Counted from the stretch's first letter, positions 45,642 through 54,802 are shown. The stretch is DNA of 64,000 nucleotides from Bacteroides sp. 214 (GCF_010501015.1 NZ_QVML01000009.1:1-64000), one strand, 5' to 3'. Translations and numbers: made by a program. The notes: generated from the letters alone by a model not told the origin.

Positions 45642-46670
45642 CTATTGCTTGTTTGAAAATAAACGAATGTTTCTGAATAATGGATTTTTGGATTCTAATA
45701 CCAACAACTCGGCAAACAGCAGCAATAAAACAATCCATGCTACAGCTTGAAATTGCTCGTTAAAATCAGTGTAGATTGTACTTTCTATATCTGATTCGGC
45801 GATGTTATTTATTTCTTTAACAATAGCACGTTGTGCGGCATTTGAGTTGTCGAGGTGTGTGTAAATTCCCTTTCCGGTCTGTGCAATTTCATTGCACATA
45901 GATTCATTCAGGCGGGTAACAACCACATTTCCGTCTTTGTCTTTTAAGAAATCGCGCGTGCCGGGCACAGGAATTGGTGAACCTTCGGTAGAACCTACAC
46001 CTATTACATTTACCTGTATTCCTTTTTCTTGTGCAGTTTTCGTAGCCTCAATAGTACCTCCTTCATGGTTTTCGCCATCAGTAATAATAATAATTGTACG
46101 CCCTACGCCTTCTTGCGGAGTAAAACTACGCATAGCCAAGTTTATGGCTGTACCAATTGCTGTTCCTTGTTTGGAGATAAGTGACGGATTTATAGACTCT
46201 AAGAACATCTTCGCAGAAATATAATCGCTTGTTATCGGTAGCTGCGTATAAGCATCTCCGGCAAATAGGATGATACCTACTTTATCATTATTCAATTCAT
46301 CCACCAGTCTGGACATTAATCGCTTAGCACGTTCTAAGCGGCTTGGTTCCACATCCTGTGCCAGCATTGAGTTAGAAATATCCAATGCTATGATAACTTC
46401 TACCCCACTCCGTTTTACAGTTTCAGTTTTTGAGCCAAATTGCGGACGTGCCAAAACTACTGTAAGTAGTGCAATAGCAGTAAAAACCAGCCAAAACTTA
46501 ACATCAGGGCGATAGCGAGATACACTTGGCATCAAAGGAGCCATTATAACCGGATCACCAAATTTACGTAATGCTTTTCGCTTTCTGAAATTAGAATATA
46601 GGTAGAAAGCTACCAGCAATGGTAACGCCAGTAATATATATAAATAGGTTGGGTCTTCAAATCGAAACAT
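45642..46670 (-). CDS. batB: BatB: VWA-domain membrane protein
   Basis: The 342-residue protein has two N-terminal hydrophobic segments (about 8-25 and 57-75), a von Willebrand factor A domain (about 85-290) with the MIDAS motif DISNSM and the downstream Thr/Asp residues (TDGENHEGG), and a C-terminal transmembrane helix (about 307-325). This is the inner-membrane Bat arrangement. It is adjacent to batA, a paralogue, and the two probably form a hetero-oligomer. The spacing to batC is 4 bases. Confidence 0.93.
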   Translation of the reverse strand: MFRFEDPTYLYILLALPLLVAFYLYSNFRKRKALRKFGDPVIMAPLMPSVSRYRPDVKFWLVFTAIALLTVVLARPQFGSKTETVKRSGVEVIIALDISNSMLAQDVEPSRLERAKRLMSRLVDELNNDKVGIILFAGDAYTQLPITSDYISAKMFLESINPSLISKQGTAIGTAINLAMRSFTPQEGVGRTIIIITDGENHEGGTIEATKTAQEKGIQVNVIGVGSTEGSPIPVPGTRDFLKDKDGNVVVTRLNESMCNEIAQTGKGIYTHLDNSNAAQRAIVKEINNIAESDIESTIYTDFNEQFQAVAWIVLLLLFAELLVLESKNPLFRNIRLFSNKQ

Positions 46671-46685
46671 TTCTTACAATCTTTG

Positions 46686-47669
46686 TTAGGGTAATTTCTT
46701 TAATACAGAATTGCGTAACAAAACCTCCAGCAGAACACACAACAATGCGATAAATGCATAGATTCTGTATTCCTCTTGACGTTTACTGAACTCTTTTACA
46801 TTCAATTTCGTACGCTCCAATTTATCTATTTGCTCATATACCTCTTTCAGTTTAGTATTACTGGTTGCACGATAGTACTGCGCATCGGTAATACCTGCTA
46901 TTTGCGAAAGAGCTTTCTCATCAATTTCTACTGGTACATTTACATATTGCACACCCATAGCTGTGGGATATGGGTACGGAGCAGTACCGTTTGTACCTAC
47001 ACCAATAGTGTAAACTCTTATACCAAAACTTTTAGCAATCTCGGCAGCAGTCAATGGCGAAATGTCTCCACGGTTATTGGTTCCGTCGGTCAGTAGAATA
47101 ATTACTTTAGATTTTGCTTTACTATCTTTCAACCGGGAAACAGCATTGGCAATTCCCATCCCTACAGCTGTTCCATCTTCAATGATTCCTGTCTTGATAC
47201 TGTTGAAGAGGTTTAGAAGTACCGCATGATCAGTAGTTAGTGGGCATTGTGTAAATGTTTCACCCGCAAAGACTACGATACCTATATTATCATTTGGACG
47301 GCCATTAATAAACTCTGCGGCTACATCTTTAGCTGCTTCCAAACGATTAGGTTTCAAGTCTTCTGCCAGCATACTGGTCGAAACGTCGACTGCAATCATT
47401 ATATCAATCCCTTCTATTTCGCTACTCTGCCAACTGTTAGTTGATTGTGGTCGGGCAAGCACTATAATAATCATTGTCAACGCTACAATTCTAAGCACAA
47501 AGGAAGCATGCAATAGGTATATTCTCCATGTTTTAGGCGTATGAGCATACACCCTGGCATCCGAAACCTGTAGAGTTGCCTCATTTCTCTTTCTTCTTAT
47601 TATATACCAAACAATGTATGGTATGAGCAAGAGTAACAAAAACAAATATTCAATATTGGCAAATACCAT
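46686..47669 (-). CDS. batA: BatA: VWA-domain membrane protein
   Basis: The 327-residue protein has the same plan as BatB: a membrane segment at the N-terminus (about 5-22), a second at about 52-72, a VWA domain (about 85-285) with MIDAS DVSTSM and LTDGTNNRG, and a C-terminal helix (about 303-320). The order moxR, DUF58, unnamed membrane protein, batA, batB is the standard operon, so this copy is batA. It is followed by batB after 15 bases. The function in oxygen tolerance is inferred from the family. Confidence 0.93.
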   Translation of the reverse strand: MVFANIEYLFLLLLLIPYIVWYIIRRKRNEATLQVSDARVYAHTPKTWRIYLLHASFVLRIVALTMIIIVLARPQSTNSWQSSEIEGIDIMIAVDVSTSMLAEDLKPNRLEAAKDVAAEFINGRPNDNIGIVVFAGETFTQCPLTTDHAVLLNLFNSIKTGIIEDGTAVGMGIANAVSRLKDSKAKSKVIILLTDGTNNRGDISPLTAAEIAKSFGIRVYTIGVGTNGTAPYPYPTAMGVQYVNVPVEIDEKALSQIAGITDAQYYRATSNTKLKEVYEQIDKLERTKLNVKEFSKRQEEYRIYAFIALLCVLLEVLLRNSVLKKLP

Positions 47670-47721
47670 TCTTTATCTTTTAAGTTAAATATAATGTACT
47701 ATAAACAAGTAAATCAGTAGG

Positions 47722-48795
47722 TTAAGAAAGTAATTCTATTAGTCTTATTACAATATAAGTTAGTGCAACAACACTTCCTGTAGCTAGTGCAACAATACTT
47801 GTTATTAGTATAATTTTTGAGCGCAAAGAGCGTTTCTCTATAATTGTAATTTCTGTAGGTTGTGGTTTGGCATTTTCTTCTTCCTCAGACTTAGTTTCGT
47901 TGATGAAGTCGATAGCATTAATCAAATTAGCATCATTCTCGTTCATCAAAGGACTATGCTTGGCAAACTTTACTAAATCAGCTGTTTGAAAGAGTAATCT
48001 CAATTCTTTGATATCCTCTTTGTTGCCAATAGACATTAGTTTGTCAATTATTTCGGACGAAGTCATTTCCATAGCGTTAAAACCATAGCGACCATCAATA
48101 TATGTACGAATCACATCAGTAAGTTCCGTATAGTAAGCTTTAGGTTCGCCCTTCTGCCAGCTCTTTTCATTTTTGATACGTTCTATTTCCTGCATCGCCA
48201 ATTTGTGAGGTGGTATCTTAGGTTCTACTTTTATCTTACGGATTATTGGTTTGTTATCGCGCAAACGCACTATAAGGTAGAACAGCAATACTAGTATGGG
48301 AATGAAAACAAACGAAAGAGCAATAAGCAGCCACCAATCTTCCCATACGAAAGGAGGCTTCATTACTGTTTTCTGTCCAAAGAAGTGATCTGGGTTCTCT
48401 GTATCTACAGGTATTGTGTATACTTTCAAAGCAAGTGCCTTTGACTTGTATTCTCGCTGATCTACCAATACGGAAAGTGGCGGTAGATAATAAAGAGCCG
48501 AGTCAAAAGAAGTGATAAGATATTCTTGCGTAATATGCAATCGCTGCTTATTATTCAGGTATTGTGTATCGGGCTTGAGAGTTTCAAGTACTTCTACACC
48601 GCGCACGATTGTATCTCTGAAATGTGGAAAAATAATTTCTTGTCCGTTATCTACCGTTGCTTCTAGCCTTATTTTGGTTTGCTCACCAATAAGTATCTGC
48701 AATGAGTCTATTTGAGCCTCTATCGTAACGTTTTGCGCGATAAGCTTTCCAAAGAGCCCTAGAAATAGTATTATAAGTGTTTTTTTTCGATTCAT
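47722..48795 (-). CDS. Membrane protein of the bat operon, unnamed
   Basis: The 357-residue protein has a signal peptide (about 1-20), a BatD-like beta domain (about 22-130: IDSLQILIGEQTKIRLEATVD), a transmembrane helix at about 155-178, a cytoplasmic helical region containing PAYYTEL-like YYTELTDVIRTYIDGRYGF (residues around 220-245), and a C-terminal transmembrane helix near 330-352. The YIDGRYG region resembles the cytoplasmic part of BatD. I do not know a gene name. It lies 2 bases downstream of the DUF58 gene and is clearly part of the operon. Confidence 0.78.
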   Translation of the reverse strand: MNRKKTLIILFLGLFGKLIAQNVTIEAQIDSLQILIGEQTKIRLEATVDNGQEIIFPHFRDTIVRGVEVLETLKPDTQYLNNKQRLHITQEYLITSFDSALYYLPPLSVLVDQREYKSKALALKVYTIPVDTENPDHFFGQKTVMKPPFVWEDWWLLIALSFVFIPILVLLFYLIVRLRDNKPIIRKIKVEPKIPPHKLAMQEIERIKNEKSWQKGEPKAYYTELTDVIRTYIDGRYGFNAMEMTSSEIIDKLMSIGNKEDIKELRLLFQTADLVKFAKHSPLMNENDANLINAIDFINETKSEEEENAKPQPTEITIIEKRSLRSKIILITSIVALATGSVVALTYIVIRLIELLS

Positions 48796-48797
48796 TA

Positions 48798-49667
48798 TCA
48801 GTTTCGTTTTGCAAACAAATTAAGTAATGCTTTTACATAATCTTGATCAGTACGAACAGAAACAGCATCAACATTGCTTTTCTTGAAAGTGTCGCTCAGC
48901 TCTTCCTGTTTTTTGCGCCACCAATCGTTGTGTACGCGTCGTACTGCTGCCGAAGAAGTATCAATCCACTGTTCGTAACCAGTTTCAGCATCTTTTATTT
49001 TCATCAACCCAACCGACGGTAGTTCAGCTACACGTTTATCATACACCTGCAAAGCCACTACATCGTGTTTGCGATTAGCTATGATAAGTGCATTCTTGAA
49101 GCTCTCTTGGTCAATAAAGTCAGATAAAATAAATGCTGTACACCGTCTTTTCATAACATTGGTAAGATACTCAATCCCTACACGTATATTGGTACGGCGA
49201 CTTTCTGGTTCAAAATTAATCAATTCGCGAATGATATACAGAATATGCTTACGTCCTTTCTTGGGAGGAATAAACTTCTCTATTCTATCCGAAAAGAAGA
49301 TAACTCCAATCTTATCATTATTTGAGATAGCCGAGAAAGCAATCGTTGCTGCAATCTCTGTTATCATATCTTTCTTGAATTGCTTGATTGTGCCGAACTC
49401 CAAACTCCCCGAGACATCAACCATTAGCATTACCGTAAGTTCGCGCTCTTCTTCAAACACTTTTATATAGGGCTTGTTAAAGCGTGCGGTAACATTCCAG
49501 TCAATATCGCGCACATCGTCTCCAAACTGATACTCCCGTACTTCCGAGAAGGCCATTCCCCTACCCTTAAAAGCTGTATGGTATTGACCGGCAAAAATAT
49601 TGTTAGAGAGTCCGCGGGTTTTGATTTCGATTTGACGAACTTTTTTAAGTATATCGCTTGTTTCCAT
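48798..49667 (-). CDS. DUF58-domain protein of the bat operon
   Basis: The 289-residue protein contains the DUF58 motif (GRGMAFSEVREYQFGDDVRDIDWNVTAR) and a VWA-like fold with a MIDAS-like DVSGS. DUF58 proteins are almost always found with a MoxR ATPase, and here the start codon overlaps the moxR stop by one base. The pair is thought to act as a chaperone system that inserts metal or assembles the VWA partners. It is soluble, with no membrane helix. Substrate unknown. Confidence 0.92.
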   Translation of the reverse strand: METSDILKKVRQIEIKTRGLSNNIFAGQYHTAFKGRGMAFSEVREYQFGDDVRDIDWNVTARFNKPYIKVFEEERELTVMLMVDVSGSLEFGTIKQFKKDMITEIAATIAFSAISNNDKIGVIFFSDRIEKFIPPKKGRKHILYIIRELINFEPESRRTNIRVGIEYLTNVMKRRCTAFILSDFIDQESFKNALIIANRKHDVVALQVYDKRVAELPSVGLMKIKDAETGYEQWIDTSSAAVRRVHNDWWRKKQEELSDTFKKSNVDAVSVRTDQDYVKALLNLFAKRN

Positions 49668-50662
49668 TAAGGCACTTCAACTTTGTTCAATATCTTGCTG
49701 ATAATTTCTTCTGAAGTAATGTTACTGGCTTCGGCTTCGTAAGTTAAACCAATGCGGTGGCGAAGCACATCATGTGCTACTGCACGAACATCTTCTGGAA
49801 TTACATATCCGCGACGCTTAATGAAGGCGTATGTGCGAGCTGCTAATGCTAAATTGATTGAAGCACGAGGCGAACCTCCGAATCCAATCATATCTTTCAA
49901 CTCTTTGAGTCCATACTGATCGGGGAAACGGGTCGCAAATACAATATCAACAATATAGCGCTCTATTTTCTCATCAAGATATACTTCTCGAACAACTTTA
50001 CGTGCTTCGAGTATTTCTTCTGCCTTGAGAATGGGTTTTACATCAAATTTAGCGCCGGTTATATTTTGACGGATGATTAGCTTTTCTTCTTCATGTTTAG
50101 GGTAGTCGATAACTACTTTAAGCATAAAACGGTCTACTTGTGCTTCAGGAAGAGGATAGGTTCCTTCTTGCTCTATTGGGTTTTGAGTCGCCAATACTAA
50201 GAATGGTTCAGGTAATTTGAACGTTTCCTTGCCGATAGTCACTTGGCGCTCTTGCATAGCTTCGAGTAATGCACTCTGCACTTTAGCTGGTGCACGGTTT
50301 ATTTCATCTGCCAATACAAAGTTTGCAAAAACCGGTCCTTTCTTGATGTGGAAGCCTTCGTCCTTCTGACTATATACCATAGTTCCTATAACGTCGGCGG
50401 GGAGTAAGTCGGGTGTAAATTGTACGCGACTATATTTCGCTTCAATAAGTGAAGCCAATGTTTTGATAGCCAGCGTTTTTGCCAAACCGGGAACTCCTTC
50501 CAGCAAAATGTGACCATCGGATAGAAGTCCGATTAGGAGTGATTCAACTAAGTGTTTTTGACCAACAATGACTTGGTCCATTCCTGTCGTTAGGTTCGTA
50601 ACGAAAGCACTTTGTCTTTCAATTCGTTCGTTAAGCTCGCGAATATCAATTGATTCAGCCAT
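49667..50662 (-). CDS. moxR: MoxR-family AAA ATPase
   Basis: The 331-residue ATPase starts the bat operon. Walker A is LLEGVPGLAKT, Walker B is VLADEINRAPAKVQSALLEAMQERQ, and the sensor region reads LATQNPIEQEGTYPLPEAQVDRFM, the hallmark of MoxR proteins. The C-terminal lid domain contains GGSPRASINL. It probably works with the DUF58 protein. The start at 50662 is set by a -7 box just upstream, which excludes a longer frame beginning at 50716. Confidence 0.94.
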   Translation of the reverse strand: MAESIDIRELNERIERQSAFVTNLTTGMDQVIVGQKHLVESLLIGLLSDGHILLEGVPGLAKTLAIKTLASLIEAKYSRVQFTPDLLPADVIGTMVYSQKDEGFHIKKGPVFANFVLADEINRAPAKVQSALLEAMQERQVTIGKETFKLPEPFLVLATQNPIEQEGTYPLPEAQVDRFMLKVVIDYPKHEEEKLIIRQNITGAKFDVKPILKAEEILEARKVVREVYLDEKIERYIVDIVFATRFPDQYGLKELKDMIGFGGSPRASINLALAARTYAFIKRRGYVIPEDVRAVAHDVLRHRIGLTYEAEASNITSEEIISKILNKVEVP

Positions 50663-50713
50663 ATTTTTTATTAATTTTATTGTTTTGGATTCTGTTCTGT
50701 AAAAAAACGCATC

Positions 50714-50721
50714 CAAAAATA
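50714..50721 (-). promoter_or_regulatory. Promoter -7 box of the moxR-bat operon
   Basis: Minus-strand TATTTTTG, 51 bases before the moxR start codon. Confidence 0.55.
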
Positions 50722-50836
50722 CGGCTTATAATTAACCATTACAACTAAAATTTATTAAAAAACAAAGGCAAACGCTTTAAGTGTTTTAATCGTTGTGAAA
50801 TAAAGATAGCACAGCAAGTTCAGTGTGGTTTGCTGG

Positions 50837-51865
50837 TTACTTCTTTTGTAGTTCAGGTATATTAAGTGTTACGCCTGGTGGTACTACATTGGGGTTGGAT
50901 ATCTTTGCTTTGTTGTGTATATAAATGAATGGCCACAAGTCTTTTGTTCCGTAGTATTCGAGTGCTAACCTTACTAGTGTTTCGCCCTCTTTGAGTGTTC
51001 GTGTGGCTTTTGTTCCTACAATCTGATGGGTAGTAGTGTCCATTTCTGTTACTACGTGTGATCTTTTAGGGATGATAGTCTGTTGCGGTGATGCTTCAGT
51101 TGGTGTAGCAGTGGTTTCCACAGAGTCTACAGGCAGTATAGACGGTTCGGGGGTATCTGTTTCTGGTTCTTCAGGAGTTTGAACGGCTGGAGTAGTTACT
51201 TCAACTTGTTCATCTTGTGGAAGTGACTTACCCAACAGGGCGTCAATCTCTGTTTTGTAGGAAAAATAACAGGCAGCACCAATAACAATAATAACTACAG
51301 TTAGCAACACCCACAACCAAATCGGCTTTCTTTCGGTTTTAGTTTTCTTGGGAGTAGAGCTAGCTGCTGTTTTTGCAGGTTGCTTCAGGGTTTTAGTCAC
51401 AGGAACTTCTTTTTGAAGTGGTTCTTCCAGTTTAGGTTCCTTGATTGCTTCAGTTGTAGTTGGCACAGGAGGAATTATAGGTGTTTCCTCTGTCTCTGTT
51501 TTTATTTCAGAATCTTCCAGTGTATCTTCAAAAGACACATTGTCATTGAGTACAACTGTTTCAAAATGCGCGAATGGCTTATTGATCGACTCTTTTAATA
51601 CAGTATCGGGGGTAAATGAAACCTTAGAGTGCCCTTTGATTTCAATACGTTTACCGGTATTGATGTCTACACTTTCGCGACTCTCTACTTCTATTAACTT
51701 AAAAGTTCCGAAGCCTTTAATCTTAACATAACCTTCGCTTTCAAGGCTTTCTTTGATCAACGCAAAAAATTCTTTGATAAAGATTTCTGAGTTCTTTTTA
51801 TTGAATCCTTCTTCTTTCTCGAATAGGTGTTTGACTAATTCGGGAATTGTAATTCTATCTGCCAT
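50837..51865 (-). CDS. HU-domain/transmembrane/LysM protein
   Basis: The 342-residue protein combines three parts. Residues 1-95 are an HU/IHF-type DNA-binding domain (SLESEGYVKIKGFGTFKL, then RIEIKGHSKVSFTPDTVLKESIN, the family's dimer and beta-arm region). Residues 100-180 are an acidic to basic Pro/Thr-rich linker. A transmembrane helix follows at 181-203 with a KK/ERK positive flank on the N-terminal side, then a periplasmic Pro/Glu/Thr linker. Residues 290-338 are a LysM domain (GETLVRLALEYYGTKDLWPFIY, NVVPPGVTLNIP). So the DNA-binding part should face the cytoplasm and the LysM the peptidoglycan. It lies 6 bases after a small HU gene. A DNA-to-wall tether is inference. Confidence 0.85.
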   Translation of the reverse strand: MADRITIPELVKHLFEKEEGFNKKNSEIFIKEFFALIKESLESEGYVKIKGFGTFKLIEVESRESVDINTGKRIEIKGHSKVSFTPDTVLKESINKPFAHFETVVLNDNVSFEDTLEDSEIKTETEETPIIPPVPTTTEAIKEPKLEEPLQKEVPVTKTLKQPAKTAASSTPKKTKTERKPIWLWVLLTVVIIVIGAACYFSYKTEIDALLGKSLPQDEQVEVTTPAVQTPEEPETDTPEPSILPVDSVETTATPTEASPQQTIIPKRSHVVTEMDTTTHQIVGTKATRTLKEGETLVRLALEYYGTKDLWPFIYIHNKAKISNPNVVPPGVTLNIPELQKK

Positions 51866-51871
51866 GACAGG

Positions 51872-52144
51872 TTATTTAAGCTTTTCTTTAAGGTTACTAC
51901 TAGGCTTGAAGTGGACGGCGAGTTTGGGTGGAACAAGCATTCGTTGCTTGGTGGAAGGATTAATAATAATGCGTTCTTCCTTTTTCTTCACCGAAAAGGT
52001 TCCCAAATCAGCAATGAGTATTGAGTTGCCTTCTTGCAAATCTTCGGTAATACCTGCAATAAGCAAATCTACAAGGTTTGAGGTTTTATCTTTAGAGAGC
52101 CCCATTTTGTCCGAAAGTGCTGAAATAAGTTCTTTATGTTTCAC
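51872..52144 (-). CDS. HU-family DNA-binding protein
   Basis: The 90-residue protein is a full-length HU/IHF homologue. The helical N-terminal half (KELISALSDKMGLSKDKTSNLVDLLIAGI) is followed by the conserved LGTFSVKKKEERIIINPST and the beta arm with a proline (LVPPKLAVHFKPSS). It is 6 bases upstream of the HU-TM-LysM gene, so the two may be co-expressed and could form mixed dimers. The role of nucleoid packaging is family knowledge. It lies 68 bases downstream of rimO. Confidence 0.92.
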   Translation of the reverse strand: MKHKELISALSDKMGLSKDKTSNLVDLLIAGITEDLQEGNSILIADLGTFSVKKKEERIIINPSTKQRMLVPPKLAVHFKPSSNLKEKLK

Positions 52145-52212
52145 TTTTCCTATAATTAGTTCGCTGCTATATTAGTGAAAAATAACGATATAGCCAAAAA
52201 AGTTGCGAAAAA

Positions 52213-53511
52213 TTAAACAATTTCACCGAATAGGTCGAAATCATCCGAATTGGTAATCAAAACTTGACACATTGAACCTATTTGCAACGTATTATTCTTT
52301 CTCTGGATGAGTACTTCAGGATCTACTTCGGGTGAATCAAACTCAGTTCTACCAATATAATAATCTCCTTCTATGCGGTCGATAATTACCTTGAATTGTT
52401 TGCCTACTTTTTCAGAAGCAATCTCGGCTGATATGCTTTGTTGCAAAGACATTAGTTCATCTAAACGAGCTTGCTTTATTTCTTCAGGAATAGAATCTTT
52501 GTATTTTTTTGCCGAGTATGTTCCTTCTTCTTCCGAATAAATAAAGGCTCCCATGCGATCGAATCGTGCTTTTTGAACAAATTCTTTTAGTTCTTCAAAG
52601 TCAGATTCTGTTTCACCGGGATGTCCTACCATGAGTGTAGTGCGCAAATTGATACCTGGTACTTCTTCGCGCATACGACGGATAAGTTCGTAGGTCTCTT
52701 CTTGGGATACATTACGCCGCATCAACTTCAGCATATTATCGCTGATGTGTTGTAAAGCAATATCCATATATTTGCAAACATTGCTACGTTCGCGCATTAC
52801 GCGCAGCAGATCATAAGGAAAATGAGCTGGGTATGCATAGTGTAGGCGTATCCATTCCACACCGGGAATATCTGCTATACGCTCCACGAGTTCGGGTAAC
52901 ATTTGTTTCTTATACAAATCAATGCCATAGTAGGTAAGTTCTTGCGCAATGATTTGAAACTCTTTTACGCCTTTGGAAACTAAATATTTAACTTCTTCTA
53001 CAATTTCCTCCATAGGGCGCGATACATGTTTGCCCGTTATAATAGGAATAGCACAATATGAACATTTGCGGTCGCAACCTTCGGATATTTTCAAATAAGC
53101 ATAATGGTTGGGAGTAGTGAGTGTACGCTCTAATTTTAGATTGTCATCATAAGACTTCTCAAGGTCACCTAGTAATTCTTTCCAGTTGAATTTACCATAG
53201 AATTTGTCTACTTGTGGTATCTCGATTGAAAGTTCTTTGAGGTAACGTTCCGAAAGACAACCCATTACAAACAAATTTTCAAGTTCTCCTTCATCTTTTT
53301 TTTGTGCAAATTCCAGAATCATATTGATAGATTCCTCTTTTGCATCACCAATAAATCCACAGGTGTTTATAACGGCAATTTCTCCTTCTGGTGCTTCTGT
53401 ATCATGGGTTACATTAAATCCAACTGCTTCCAATTGTCGAATAAGCTGTTCGCTGTCTACTAGATTCTTGGAACACCCTAAAGTGATTACATCGATTGTT
53501 TTACGCTTCAT
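52213..53511 (-). CDS. rimO: Ribosomal protein S12 methylthiotransferase
   Basis: Radical SAM enzyme of 432 residues that adds a methylthio group to an Asp of ribosomal protein S12. The N-terminal cluster domain has LGCSKNLVDSE, NTCGFI and GCLSERY, giving the three cysteines of the auxiliary Fe-S cluster. The radical SAM motif is CDRKCSYC. A TRAM domain ends the protein. The LVDSEQL signature separates RimO from MiaB. Its start overlaps the ftsY stop (4 bases). Confidence 0.97.
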   Translation of the reverse strand: MKRKTIDVITLGCSKNLVDSEQLIRQLEAVGFNVTHDTEAPEGEIAVINTCGFIGDAKEESINMILEFAQKKDEGELENLFVMGCLSERYLKELSIEIPQVDKFYGKFNWKELLGDLEKSYDDNLKLERTLTTPNHYAYLKISEGCDRKCSYCAIPIITGKHVSRPMEEIVEEVKYLVSKGVKEFQIIAQELTYYGIDLYKKQMLPELVERIADIPGVEWIRLHYAYPAHFPYDLLRVMRERSNVCKYMDIALQHISDNMLKLMRRNVSQEETYELIRRMREEVPGINLRTTLMVGHPGETESDFEELKEFVQKARFDRMGAFIYSEEEGTYSAKKYKDSIPEEIKQARLDELMSLQQSISAEIASEKVGKQFKVIIDRIEGDYYIGRTEFDSPEVDPEVLIQRKNNTLQIGSMCQVLITNSDDFDLFGEIV

Positions 53512-54464
53512 TCGCTACCGAATAATGATTCTACAAACTCTTTACGGCGAAAGACTTGTAAATCTTCCATTCCCTCTCCTAGCCCAATATATTTTACTGG
53601 AATTTTGAATTGGTCAGATATACCAATAACAACGCCACCTTTAGCTGTTCCATCCAATTTGGTAATTGCTAAAGCAGTAACTTCGGTGGCCAAAGTGAAT
53701 TGTTTGGCTTGCTCAAAGGCATTTTGCCCGGTGGAACCGTCTAAAACGAGTAGTACTTCGTTGGGTGCATCAGGTACTACCTTTTGCATTACGTTTTTGA
53801 TTTTGGTTAGCTCATTCATTAAGCCAAGTTTGTTGTGTAAGCGTCCGGCTGTGTCAATGATAACAACATCAGCATTATTAGCAACTGCCGAACTCAGTGT
53901 GTCAAAAGCAACCGAAGCAGGGTCTGCTCCCATTTTTTGCTTTATTACAGGTACTCCTACGCGTTCTCCCCAGATTACAAGTTGTTCTACTGCTGCCGCA
54001 CGAAATGTATCTGCTGCACCGAGATATACTGATTTCCCTGCTAATTTGAACTGATGTGCAAGCTTTCCTATAGTCGTTGTCTTTCCTACTCCATTTACAC
54101 CAACAACCATTATTACGTACGGCTTTTTGTCTTTAGGTGTATCAAAATCTTCTACGTCGGCAGAGTGGTTTTCCATAAGAAGGGCTTCAATCTCTTCACG
54201 TAGAATATTGTTGAGCTCTTCGGTGTTTATATATTTATCGTTTGCCGCTCGTTTTTCAATACGTTCTATGATTTTTAATGTGGTTTCAACGCCAACATCA
54301 GATGTGATCAATACTTCTTCTAGATTGTCGAGTACCTCATCGTCTACCTTTGTTTTTCCGGCAATAGCACGTGCTATTTTACCAAAAACACTTTCTTTTG
54401 TTTTAGACAACCCTTTATCTAATGTCTCTTTTTTCTCTTTTGAGAAGAAATTAAAAAATCCCAT
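53508..54464 (-). CDS. ftsY: Signal recognition particle receptor FtsY
   Basis: GTPase of 318 residues that docks ribosome-SRP complexes at the inner membrane. The N domain is followed by the G domain with GVNGVGKTTTIGKLA, DTAGRLHN and TKLDGTAKGG motifs. It is a short form without a long acidic A domain, but a hydrophobic/basic N-terminus (MGFFNFFSKEKKE) can act as a membrane-targeting helix. The rimO start overlaps its stop, indicating coupling. Confidence 0.97.
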   Translation of the reverse strand: MGFFNFFSKEKKETLDKGLSKTKESVFGKIARAIAGKTKVDDEVLDNLEEVLITSDVGVETTLKIIERIEKRAANDKYINTEELNNILREEIEALLMENHSADVEDFDTPKDKKPYVIMVVGVNGVGKTTTIGKLAHQFKLAGKSVYLGAADTFRAAAVEQLVIWGERVGVPVIKQKMGADPASVAFDTLSSAVANNADVVIIDTAGRLHNKLGLMNELTKIKNVMQKVVPDAPNEVLLVLDGSTGQNAFEQAKQFTLATEVTALAITKLDGTAKGGVVIGISDQFKIPVKYIGLGEGMEDLQVFRRKEFVESLFGSE

Positions 54465-54493
54465 ACTGCTTAAGTTGTTTGTAGATTAGTTTA

Positions 54494-54501
54494 CAAAGAT
54501 A
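54494..54501 (-). promoter_or_regulatory. Promoter -7 box of ftsY
   Basis: Minus-strand TATCTTTG, 29 bases before the ftsY start, so ftsY-rimO can be expressed separately from the ribosomal-protein genes. Confidence 0.55.
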
Positions 54502-54645
54502 GGATTTCTAAGTTGCATAGTGAAATAAAATAAAGTGAAAATAGGGTATTTACTGGTTAGTAGAACACATTTAGCGCATATTTTATTTACCAAAGGAGTT
54601 GATATGTATGCTAAATGCTATTCCGTTTTGAGTTTGCATGTGGAT

Positions 54646-54750
54646 TTTCTCAGTGATTTTGGCTCTGTTTATCAGTGGTTTTTTACAGAAATTCACTGAG
54701 AAACAGAGCCAAAATCACTGAGAAATGAATCGAAAAACAGTCAAAAAAAA
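54646..54750. repeat. Dispersed intergenic element B, copy 2, with large hairpin
   Basis: Arms at 54646-54670 and 54701-54725 are a perfect 25-bp inverted repeat (core TCAGTGATTTTGGCTCTG); pairing resumes after one mismatch for six more bases, leaving a 16-base loop. The stretch 54693-54749 aligns with 36005-36061 at about 82 percent. It fills the gap between ftsY and the DUF4295 gene, which otherwise holds only the ftsY promoter and a terminator. Confidence 0.8.
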
Positions 54751-54778
54751 GCCTCCCAACTTTAATTGAGAGGCTTTT
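54743..54778 (-). terminator. Terminator of rpmB-rpmG-DUF4295
   Basis: AAAAGCCTC and GAGGCTTTT arms, extended by CAA/TTG after one mismatch; the long A-run at 54743 gives the U-tract on the minus strand. Confidence 0.85.
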
Positions 54779-54802
54779 CTATATTGTTTTGTTTCTAAGA
54801 AA

